From: Streptosporangiaceae bacterium | GTDB lineage: Bacteria > Actinomycetota > Actinomycetes > Streptosporangiales > Streptosporangiaceae | Assembly: GCA_030038715.1 (NCBI GenBank) | Contig: JASHSO010000094.1 | Span: 1-13,174 of the forward strand | DNA: 13,174 nucleotides | Direction: 5' to 3' | Part shown: positions 5,882-12,079 of the stretch, piece by piece | Layout: every line of letters begins with the position of its first letter | Numbering within the stretch: position 1 is the stretch's first letter | Translations under genes and position numbers: made by a program | The notes under the pieces: generated by a model | What the model was told of the DNA's origin: nothing | Database searches by the model: none | The model's input: the letters and a program-made list of their open reading frames with translations, nothing else

Positions 5882-8146
5882 TTACTGAGACCCGTCGCGG
5901 TCGGTGGCTTCTCGCTCGGAGTCAAGACTCTGGGCGGGCAACCGGTCCGTCGCGTCGGACGGGCGCCAAACATAGATAGGCCGGCCACCGTCATCCTGGC
6001 TCTCTTCGCGCTCACCGGCCGAGCCATAGCCGCGAAGATCCTGGCCGCCGGGATCGGTTCCGCTCGGCCCGCCGCTGGCCGGCTCCCACAGCGATCCGCT
6101 CGGCGACAGCGGCGTCGAGTTGACCGCTTGGGGGCGCCTGATCGGCAGTCCGGAGGCGGTCACGCCGGTCGTTTCTAGCAGACCAGGCGAGCTGGCGGGA
6201 ACGGGCTCGGCTGGCCCGCGGCCGCCATCCGCCGGCTCAGCCCAGCCCCGGGTGAGCGCATGTCGCGCCGTGGCCCGGTCTGGTCTTGACCGATCCAGCC
6301 CGGGGACTGCGAATGTGCGGCCCGCGTTGCGCCGCTCAGGACTGCCAAGACTGCCAGTGCTGCTCACGTCGCCAGCGGCCCCGATTTCGTCCGTGACCGA
6401 CGCCTGTTCCTCTGGGTGGTCAGCGCTCGGGGAAAGGGCGTGCGAGCCGACACGGTCACGCCGACTTCCCCGGACCACAGGAGCGCCCAGCCCGCCAGTC
6501 CCAGACCGCCACGGCCGGGAACTGTGCTGCGCAGTCGCTTCCTCGGCCGCCGCGTTCCAGGGCAGCTCGCCCGCGGGTGGCGGAGCCGGTTCCCAGGGCG
6601 GAGCGCCGGAGACGACAGGACGGGCTGCCGACGGCCGCGCAGGCGGTGCAGGGGGGTCCTGGGCTAGCCAACCGCCGGCGTCCGGCTGGGCGGCCGACAC
6701 GCCGAGCGCGCCAGAGCCGAGCGCGCCAGGAGAGGGCGCAGGCGCAAACAAGCCAGAAGCAGCCCCGCGCGCCGACGATGATGAAGGCGAGCCGAGGTTG
6801 TGGCCAGGACCGACCGGTGCAGAAAGCAGCTCAAGCCTGCGGTCACCATCGGCTCCCGCCGGCTGCGGGTACCTGGACTGGCTCGGACGCTGGGTCCACT
6901 CAGCCGTGAGCTGCGTCGGACGCCGCGCCTTGCGCCGCGCGATGAGCAGGTACCAGCCGACCAGCAGCAACAGCAGGACGAGCAGGCCGACCGAGAGGAG
7001 CGCGTACCTGATCAGCTCCGGTCCGAGGTTCTTCGCGGACGAGGCAGGCTGGATCGCGGCGGGTGCTGCCAGCGGCCTGGCATGCGCCCCCGCCCTGTCA
7101 GCGGCGGGAGTGGCGAGCATCTGCGCTGCAGCCAGCGCGTGATAGCCGTTGACCACGCCGTAGCCCGAGCCGTCTGCCATGCCGTCGGCCCGGCGGAACA
7201 TGGTGCTGCTGATCAGCGCCTGCCGAACCTGGGCCGCCGACAGCGACGGATACCGCGACTTGATCAGCGCCGCAATGCCGGACACGATGGCGCTGGCGGC
7301 GCTGGTGCTGTTCATCGTCTGGTAGCCGCCGTTGTTGGCCGCCGCAACCACGCCCCAGCCCGCGGCGGTCACGGTGACGTAGCTATCGTGGCTCGACCAG
7401 GGTGCCTTGATGAAGGCCTGATTGAAGGCGCCGACCGCGATGACGCCTGGGTAGGCGGCAGGATAGTTCGTGGCGTCGGTGACGGCTCCGTTATCACCAG
7501 CGGGTGCGACCAGCACCACGCCGCGCTTGATCGCATAGGCCACGGCCGCCTGCTCGGCCGGAGTGCCGCCGGCCGCCATGGGATTACCGCCTGTGCCGCT
7601 GGCTCCCGGCTGTCCAGGGTCGATCGGGAGGTCTATCACGCTTGCGCCGTGGCTGACCGCCTCCCTGATCCCGGCAGCGATCGCGTCGGGGATCGCCGTG
7701 GCGACCGCGTCCTCGCCGAGCAGCGGGTCATCAGAAGGGAGCGTCACGGGCACCGACAGGATCCTGGCGCCCGGGGCGACCCCGATGATTCCCAGGCGCT
7801 TCCCAACACCGTGGCCGTGCCCGGCAATGAGGCTTGCTATCGCGGTGCCCTGCTGCCCGAGGTACCGTCCCGTCGCCTGCGGCGCACCCGCGGGGGCTGG
7901 CAGAGCGGCGACGGACCCGGCCAGGTCTTGCTGGGAGGCATCGACACCGTCGCTGAGCACGGCGACGGTTACCCCCGCGCCCCGCGACGCCAGCCAGGCG
8001 TCGCGGATGTCGAGCGTCTTGAGCCACCACTCACTCTGGCGGGCCGAGGTAGCCGCCGACGCGGGCGCTGCAGCCAAGGCAACGGACGTGACAGCGGCGC
8101 CAACAGCGACCAGTGCCGCGACGGGGCGGCCAAACCTCACTGGCAC
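5882..8146 (-). CDS. Mycosin-like S8 pseudo-protease with long tail
   Basis: This 754-residue protein has a signal peptide (residues 1-31, ending ASA), a subtilase domain (about 35-345), one transmembrane helix (about 381-405) and a Pro/Ser/Gly/Arg-rich tail of some 350 residues predicted to be cytoplasmic and disordered. The subtilase is of the mycosin-like type common in actinobacteria (TAIASLIAGHGHG, IIGVAPGARILSV, YPGVIAVGA). The catalytic set is broken. The Asp position in VAVLSDGVD is Ser65 (Asp66 is one residue late), the His position in LGQQGTA is Gln99, and the oxyanion Asn in APAGDNG is Asp218. Only the nucleophile Ser282 (NSTSAAS) remains. Cleavage is therefore unlikely; binding or scaffolding is an alternative. 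The start is GTG with AAGGA upstream. No other type VII secretion gene is in view. Confidence 0.85.
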   Translation of the reverse strand: MPVRFGRPVAALVAVGAAVTSVALAAAPASAATSARQSEWWLKTLDIRDAWLASRGAGVTVAVLSDGVDASQQDLAGSVAALPAPAGAPQATGRYLGQQGTAIASLIAGHGHGVGKRLGIIGVAPGARILSVPVTLPSDDPLLGEDAVATAIPDAIAAGIREAVSHGASVIDLPIDPGQPGASGTGGNPMAAGGTPAEQAAVAYAIKRGVVLVAPAGDNGAVTDATNYPAAYPGVIAVGAFNQAFIKAPWSSHDSYVTVTAAGWGVVAAANNGGYQTMNSTSAASAIVSGIAALIKSRYPSLSAAQVRQALISSTMFRRADGMADGSGYGVVNGYHALAAAQMLATPAADRAGAHARPLAAPAAIQPASSAKNLGPELIRYALLSVGLLVLLLLLVGWYLLIARRKARRPTQLTAEWTQRPSQSRYPQPAGADGDRRLELLSAPVGPGHNLGSPSSSSARGAASGLFAPAPSPGALGSGALGVSAAQPDAGGWLAQDPPAPPARPSAARPVVSGAPPWEPAPPPAGELPWNAAAEEATAQHSSRPWRSGTGGLGAPVVRGSRRDRVGSHALSPSADHPEEQASVTDEIGAAGDVSSTGSLGSPERRNAGRTFAVPGLDRSRPDRATARHALTRGWAEPADGGRGPAEPVPASSPGLLETTGVTASGLPIRRPQAVNSTPLSPSGSLWEPASGGPSGTDPGGQDLRGYGSAGEREESQDDGGRPIYVWRPSDATDRLPAQSLDSEREATDRDGSQ

Positions 8147-8161
8147 GCGTCCTTGCCTTCC

Positions 8162-8177
8162 ATGCGGGGTCCCGCAT
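8162..8177. promoter_or_regulatory. 7-bp perfect palindrome upstream of the protease-like gene
   Basis: ATGCGGG (8162-8168) and CCCGCAT (8171-8177) are perfect inverted copies two bases apart, 15 bases before the GTG of the minus-strand protease-like gene and after the stop of the SAM hydrolase gene. It could be an operator, a short attenuating hairpin near the ribosome-binding site, or a weak terminator. Confidence 0.4.
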
Positions 8178-8223
8178 ATTCTGCCATGTTCCAGCCATTT
8201 GCGTGCTATCTGCGGGAATTAAG

Positions 8224-9042
8224 TCATCCCGCGTGCGCGTGCGAGAGCCGCACATGCGCTCCTGGCGGCAGACCTAGCTGCTCAGCAGCATCCCCGGCAT
8301 TGACGGCAAGCGATATCAGCCCCGCGCTGTCGGTAAAGGCGATGATCTCACCCGGCGCCCCGGCAGCAAACGTGTCGAGATAGGGAACTGTCAGCTGGCG
8401 ACGGCCGCAGCGCACGAGCAGTGGCATGCCGATGCCGATGCCGAGCCGGCCCACGTCAGCCGCCGGGATGGAGAGCTGGACGTTGCCGAACCTGTCTACC
8501 GACATCACCTCGCCCTCGGCCTCGCCGTCGTGCAGCCTGCTTGTCGGCGCCGGCAGGACGACTAGGTCGGCGACGCTGATCGGGTCCCCGGTCGCCTCGA
8601 GCGATGTGCCCGCGGCCAAGTGGGCAGCGACCGGCACGAAGATGTCACGACCGTGGAACGTGGCGGACACGGGCTGCAGCCAGAACTCGCCGTTGGTCAG
8701 GTGCACGGCGCTAGTCGCACCGCCGAGGGCATCGATCGTCCAGGACAGCAGACCGTTGTCGGGCCCGACGAGGATGCTGTCTCCGGCAGTGACCGCGATG
8801 GCACGCCGGGCGGTGCCGACGCCGGGGTCAACGACAGCGACGTGCACGGCAGGCGGCAGGTAGCAGACGGTCTGGGCCAGCACCGCGGCACCGCGGCGCA
8901 CATCGCCGGGAGGCACGAGGTGCGTGATGTCGATGAGCCTGGCCGTCGGAGCTATCCGCGCCGCGACCCCGTGGCATGCCGCGACGAACCCGTCTTCGAG
9001 GCCATAGTCGGTCAGGAAGGTCATGCAGTCGTAGACGGCCAC
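8224..9042 (-). CDS. SAM hydroxide adenosyltransferase (SAM hydrolase)
   Basis: This 272-residue protein belongs to the DUF62 family, which splits S-adenosylmethionine with water into adenosine and methionine. The N-terminal domain shows TDYGLEDGFVA, DITH, VVDPGVGTARR, GPDNGLLS and TFHGRDIF. The Asp-Arg-His triad that activates water in this family corresponds to Asp72, Arg79 and His130. Its presence argues for the hydroxide enzyme, not the fluorinase or chlorinase. The C-terminal beta domain (about 175-272) has the typical VDRFGNVQLSI and FADSAGLI-like FTDSAGLISLAVN. The start is GTG at 9042 with no clear ribosome-binding site; an in-frame ATG at 9024 is an alternative. It reads toward the protease-like gene 77 bases away and diverges from the DUF3263-otsB pair. 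The physiological role in bacteria is unsettled; SAM recycling is one idea. Confidence 0.93.
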   Translation of the reverse strand: MAVYDCMTFLTDYGLEDGFVAACHGVAARIAPTARLIDITHLVPPGDVRRGAAVLAQTVCYLPPAVHVAVVDPGVGTARRAIAVTAGDSILVGPDNGLLSWTIDALGGATSAVHLTNGEFWLQPVSATFHGRDIFVPVAAHLAAGTSLEATGDPISVADLVVLPAPTSRLHDGEAEGEVMSVDRFGNVQLSIPAADVGRLGIGIGMPLLVRCGRRQLTVPYLDTFAAGAPGEIIAFTDSAGLISLAVNAGDAAEQLGLPPGAHVRLSHAHAG

Positions 9043-9102
9043 GATTTGTGAGCGTACGTGGCCGAGCGCCTCGCGCCTAGGGGCGGGGCGGGTGTGGCTG
9101 CC

Positions 9103-9108
9103 TAAGAT
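9103..9108 (+). promoter_or_regulatory. Possible -10 for the DUF3263-otsB unit
   Basis: TAAGAT fits TANNNT and is followed by a purine-rich ribosome-binding stretch (GGGGGAAGGGAGG, 9109-9121) and the TTG start at 9126. No matching -35 is seen, so this is tentative. Confidence 0.3.
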
Positions 9109-9125
9109 GGGGGAAGGGAGGCCGG

Positions 9126-9368
9126 TTGGTTGCGTTGTCCGAACACGACATGCGGATCCTGGCGTTCGAGCGAAGCTGGTGGCGGTTGGCTGGCGCCAAG
9201 GAGCGGGAAATTCTCGAGGTGTTCGGCATCCCGGTCACCCGGTACTACCAGCTTCTCAACGACCTGATCGACCGGCCCGAGGCTGTGGAGTTCGACCCGG
9301 TGCTCGTCACTCGGCTGCGCCGTCGCCGCAGTCGGCGGCTGCGCATGCGGTCGGCGGGCGCGGACTAA
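9126..9368 (+). CDS. DUF3263 family protein
   Basis: This 80-residue protein has the family's signature helical region: DMRILAFERSWWRLAGAKE, then IPVTRYYQLLNDLIDRPEA, then a very basic C-terminus (LRRRRSRRLRMRS). The helical core after FGIPVTRYYQ looks like a small helix-turn-helix, and the basic tail would suit DNA or RNA binding, but the function of the family is not established to my knowledge. The TTG at 9126 is chosen because GGGAGG lies five bases upstream; a TTG at 9135 or the ATG at 9150 are alternatives. The gene ends three bases before the otsB ATG, so the two are almost certainly co-transcribed and translationally coupled. Confidence 0.88.
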   Translation: MVALSEHDMRILAFERSWWRLAGAKEREILEVFGIPVTRYYQLLNDLIDRPEAVEFDPVLVTRLRRRRSRRLRMRSAGAD

Positions 9369-9371
9369 GTC

Positions 9372-10214
9372 ATGACAGGTACCGGCCGGGCGACCCTTCC
9401 CGTGCCGCGCACGGCAGCCGGCCGTTCCGGGCTGGCTGCTCTGATCGCAGCTCCCGCTAGGTCGCTGATTGCGGTGGACTTCGACGGCACCCTGGCGCCG
9501 ATCGTGGCCGACCCGGCGGCCGCGCGCGCCACACCCGCAGCGATCGCGGCATTGCGCAGGCTGGCATCGCTCGCCGGAACCGTAGCGGTCATCACCGGCC
9601 GTCCCGCGAAAGAAGCCGCCGAATTTGCCGGGCTTGCCGAGGTGCCAGGCGTGCTGGTTCTCGGCCACTACGGAAGGCAACGATGGGAACGAGGTGAGTC
9701 CTCGGCCGCGGCCGTCCCACCCGGAGTCGCGCGGGCACGAGCTGAATTGCCCGCTCTCCTGGCACGGACCGGAGCCGACCCGGCCACCTGGGTGGAGGAC
9801 AAGGGCGAGGCAGTGGCAGTGCACACCAGGCGGGCCGCGGACCCGGAGGGCGAACTCGGCCGGCTACGCGCACCGCTGGCCGACCTGGCAAGCCGCACCG
9901 GGCTGATGGTCGAGCCTGGCCGGCTCGTCCTGGAGCTGCGGCCACCGGGCGCAGATAAGGGCGCGGCTCTGGCTGACCTCGTTGCGGAGCGTCGGCCTGC
10001 CGCAGTGCTGTACTGCGGAGATGATCTCGGTGACCGGCCCGCCTTCGAGGCCGTGGTCAGCTTGCGGGCAGCCGGCGTCCCTGGGCTGATCGTGTGTAGC
10101 CAGTCTGCCGAAGTGCCAGAACTGGCCGACGATGCTGACCTTGTCGTGGCGGGGCCGGAAGGGGTAGCGGCGCTGCTCGATGGCCTTGCGTGCGCCTTCT
10201 CCGGACCCGCCTAG
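9372..10214 (+). CDS. otsB: Trehalose-6-phosphate phosphatase OtsB
   Basis: This 280-residue HAD-superfamily enzyme removes phosphate from trehalose-6-phosphate to give trehalose, the second step of the OtsA-OtsB route in the cytosol. Motif I is AVDFDGTLAPI with nucleophile Asp36 and acid/base Asp38. Motif II is VITGR (Thr75). The motif III lysine lies in GADKGAAL (Lys196). Motif IV is YCGDDLGD (Asp217, Asp218, Asp221). The cap segment between about 100 and 185 includes EDKGEAVAVH, typical of this phosphatase. The length is normal for the family. The start is ATG three bases after the DUF3263 stop with no own ribosome-binding site, so coupling is likely. It converges on otsA; the two stop codons share one CTAG. 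Confidence 0.95.
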   Translation: MTGTGRATLPVPRTAAGRSGLAALIAAPARSLIAVDFDGTLAPIVADPAAARATPAAIAALRRLASLAGTVAVITGRPAKEAAEFAGLAEVPGVLVLGHYGRQRWERGESSAAAVPPGVARARAELPALLARTGADPATWVEDKGEAVAVHTRRAADPEGELGRLRAPLADLASRTGLMVEPGRLVLELRPPGADKGAALADLVAERRPAAVLYCGDDLGDRPAFEAVVSLRAAGVPGLIVCSQSAEVPELADDADLVVAGPEGVAALLDGLACAFSGPA

Positions 10215-11683
10215 CTGACTGGGTTGGCGTCCAGCGCCCGAAGCTGCTCGGCAAACCATTCGGCCGGTGGCATTGCTGCCGCGGCTGCCGCCAGGGCCGC
10301 GCCGCGCCACTTGCGTTCGGCATCGGTCATGGACAGGGCTTCGTGCAGCGCCTGCGCGGTCTGCGTGATGTCGTAGGGATTGATGAGCAGGGCGGCATTG
10401 CCGAGTTCCGCGGCAGCGCCGGCCTCGGTGGACAGCACGAGCGCGCAGCCGCGCTGCGACAGGATCGGGCCTTCCTTTGCCACCAGGTTCATCCCGTCCC
10501 TGATCGGGTTCACCAGGAGTACGTCGGCGAGCCGGCACGCGGCGAGCGACCTGGCGTAGTCGTCCTCGATGGCTACGATCAGCGGTTCCCAACCGGGTTC
10601 GGCGAACTCGCCGGAGATCTGCTCGGCCAGCTCTTGCACGGCGGCCGTGTACTCGCGGTACTCGGGCAGGTCGTGCCTGGACGGGTAGGCCAACGCCACG
10701 TGCGTGACCCGGCCGTGCCACTCCGGGTGAGTTCGGAGCAGCTCACGGTAGGCGGCAAGGCCGCGGACTATGTTTTTCGACAGCTCGGTCCTGTCGACGC
10801 GAACGATCAGCTTCCGGCCCGCGGTGACCCGCGACAGCTCGGTCATCCGAGTCCGCACGTCGCCCTCGTCGGCTCGCTCGCGCAGATGCGCCGCGTCCAC
10901 GCCGAGCGGATGCACGCCGATGCTGGTGACATGGCCGTCGTAACTCACAGCTCCGCCATCATGGTCCGCCTTGGCGCCCAGGATTGCCTGGCAGCAGTCG
11001 ACGAACGCATCCGCCCAGCGCCGACTCAGGAAGCCGGCGTGATCCGCGCCGAGAATGCCGGCGAGTACTTCGCGGCTGACCTCAGCAGGGAGCAGGCGGT
11101 AGTAATCCGGCGGAGCCCACGGCGTGTGGGAGAAGTGCGCGATCTGGATTCCCGGTGCCCGGCTCGCCAGCAGCCGGGGAGCCAGGCAGAGGTGGTAGTC
11201 CTGGATGACGGCACGCACGTGCCCGCGCCTGCGTCCTGCGGCCTCGGCCAGCGCCTGCGCGAAGGCCTCGTTGTAGCGGCGGAAGGCTCGCCAATCCTGG
11301 TGGAACTCCGGTCCGAAGCTCGGCCGGCGCGGCGTGTCGTACAGCATGTGGTGGACGAACCAGAGGGTCGAGTTCGCCACGGCGTTGTAGGCCCTGTCGA
11401 ACACCGCTGGCGGGATGTCGAGCATTCGCACTGCCGAGCTGACACCGGTCAGCCCGGGGTCCAGCAGGCCGTTCTGCGCACCCCGCGCCGCGGCGCGGTC
11501 CGCATCGCTCAGCGCGGCGCATACCCAGAGCGCATCGGAGTCTTCGGTGACGCTCAGCAAGCCCGATACCACGCCGCCGCCTCCTCGTCGGGCGGCGAGC
11601 TGGCCGTCATCTTCCTGGGCGAACGACACCGGCCCCCGATTGGACGCGATGAGTATCTGTCCGTCGGCTTCTGCTTCGGCCAT
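10211..11683 (-). CDS. otsA: Trehalose-6-phosphate synthase OtsA
   Basis: This 490-residue GT20 glycosyltransferase joins glucose from UDP- (or GDP/ADP-) glucose to glucose-6-phosphate. The N-terminal loop SNRGPVS (Asn15-Arg16) and GGGGVVSGL bind glucose-6-phosphate. VIQDYHL (160-165) and HTPWAPPDYYRLLP (186-199) follow. The donor-phosphate Arg295 and Lys303 lie in RVDRTELSKNI, with three more residues between them than in the E. coli RLDYxKG motif, a form I associate with actinobacterial enzymes. The nucleotide-sugar site RDGMNLVAKE (395-404) and LVLSTEAGAAAEL are intact. The start is ATG with GGTAGG close upstream and a possible -10 (TAATCT) eight bases before it. It does not share an operon with otsB but faces it tail to tail, so the two halves of the pathway can be controlled separately. 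Confidence 0.94.
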   Translation of the reverse strand: MAEAEADGQILIASNRGPVSFAQEDDGQLAARRGGGGVVSGLLSVTEDSDALWVCAALSDADRAAARGAQNGLLDPGLTGVSSAVRMLDIPPAVFDRAYNAVANSTLWFVHHMLYDTPRRPSFGPEFHQDWRAFRRYNEAFAQALAEAAGRRRGHVRAVIQDYHLCLAPRLLASRAPGIQIAHFSHTPWAPPDYYRLLPAEVSREVLAGILGADHAGFLSRRWADAFVDCCQAILGAKADHDGGAVSYDGHVTSIGVHPLGVDAAHLRERADEGDVRTRMTELSRVTAGRKLIVRVDRTELSKNIVRGLAAYRELLRTHPEWHGRVTHVALAYPSRHDLPEYREYTAAVQELAEQISGEFAEPGWEPLIVAIEDDYARSLAACRLADVLLVNPIRDGMNLVAKEGPILSQRGCALVLSTEAGAAAELGNAALLINPYDITQTAQALHEALSMTDAERKWRGAALAAAAAAMPPAEWFAEQLRALDANPVS

Positions 11684-11691
11684 TACCTACC

Positions 11692-11697
11692 AGATTA
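11692..11697 (-). promoter_or_regulatory. Possible -10 of otsA
   Basis: On the minus strand TAATCT fits TANNNT and lies eight bases before the otsA ATG, giving an almost leaderless transcript. A GGTAGG stretch lies between, and no -35 is clear. Confidence 0.35.
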
Positions 11698-11700
11698 TCG

Positions 11701-11836
11701 GCTGGATGGCCGGGCCCCGTGTCCGGGGCGAAACCCGGTGCTGCGACACCCGGCTACCGGGGCCGTGGCCGGAAGACGACGCGCCGGTCAACGCAGTGCA
11801 GTCTGTTACATGCCGCATAGCCTCGGTCGGCAGCTG
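11701..11836. other. GC-rich gap between otsA and the S-box leader
   Basis: I see no gene here. A 6-bp hairpin GCCCCG/CGGGGC (11714-11719, 11724-11729) and several CCGG/CACC partial repeats make the region structured, but none has a T tract. Confidence 0.4.
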
Positions 11837-11845
11837 TGCTACCCT
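11837..11845 (+). promoter_or_regulatory. Possible extended -10 for the S-box transcript
   Basis: TGC-TACCCT matches an extended TGn plus TANNNT element and would start transcription near 11852, about 60 bases before the riboswitch. No -35 is seen at the right distance. A TTGACA at 11855-11860 lies downstream of it and lacks a partner -10. Confidence 0.28.
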
Positions 11846-11868
11846 TGGGGGCACTTGACAATTAAACC

Positions 11869-11905
11869 CCAGGTCAGAAGCGTGACTTGGCACGCGACTA
11901 CCTGG
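11869..11905 (+). other. Leader hairpin immediately before the riboswitch
   Basis: CCAGGT (11869-11874) pairs with ACCTGG (11900-11905), enclosing GCGTG/CACGC (11880-11884, 11891-11895) with loop ACTTGG. It ends five bases before the first P1 base of the S-box. It may insulate the riboswitch fold or be an extra regulatory domain. Confidence 0.45.
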
Positions 11906-11908
11906 AAT

Positions 11909-12066
11909 TGCTCATCCAGAGGGGTGGAGGGAACGGCCCGATGAAGCCCCGGCAACCATCACGGTGATTGTGCGCCCGCTGCACTGTTCGCGGGGCAGTG
12001 GCGAGGCCATCACGTGACAGGTGCCAACTCCGGCCCGCGGCTCAGGCCGTCGGGAGAGATGAGGAG
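11909..12066 (+). promoter_or_regulatory. SAM-I (S-box) riboswitch
   Basis: The conserved S-box core is read directly: CTCATCCAGAG, then GGTGGAGGGA, then GGCCCGATGAAGCC and CCGGCAACC (11911-11957). P1 is CTCATC (11911-11916) with GATGAG (12058-12063). P3 includes GTGAT/ATCAC (11964-11968, 12009-12013). GGTGCCAACTCC and a P4 stem CGGCC/GGCCG (12031-12035, 12045-12049) follow. The 3' strand of P1 runs into the purine-rich ribosome-binding stretch GAGGAGAGAG (12061-12070) of the next gene. SAM binding should therefore hide part of that site and lower translation. There is no terminator stem with a U tract, which supports translational control. Confidence 0.93.
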
Positions 12067-12079
12067 AGAGGCCTCGCCA

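Noticed and set aside
5882..8146. Active type VII secretion mycosin
   Set aside because: Catalytic Asp, His and oxyanion Asn are replaced, and no EccB/C/D/E or EsxA-like gene is in the window.
6800..8383. Plus-strand open frame of 527 codons
   Set aside because: It is antisense to the S8-like gene and the end of the SAM hydrolase gene, Arg/Gly-rich with no domain; in GC-rich DNA such shadow frames are expected.
8224..9042. Fluorinase or chlorinase (SAM halogenase)
   Set aside because: The Asp-Arg-His triad of the hydroxide-using enzymes is present (Asp72, Arg79, His130) and no natural-product cluster surrounds it.
11855..11860. TTGACA as -35 of the S-box transcript
   Set aside because: No TANNNT hexamer lies 16-19 bases downstream (around 11877-11885 reads GAAGCGTGA), so the match stands alone.
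10190..11944. Plus-strand open frame of 584 codons over otsA
   Set aside because: It is antisense to a clearly real GT20 enzyme, and its translation lacks any recognisable motif.
11909..12066. SAM-IV or another SAM riboswitch class
   Set aside because: The core with GGTGGAGGGA, GATGAAGCC and CCGGCAACC in this order, and P1 as CTCATC/GATGAG, fits SAM-I, not the SAM-IV pattern.
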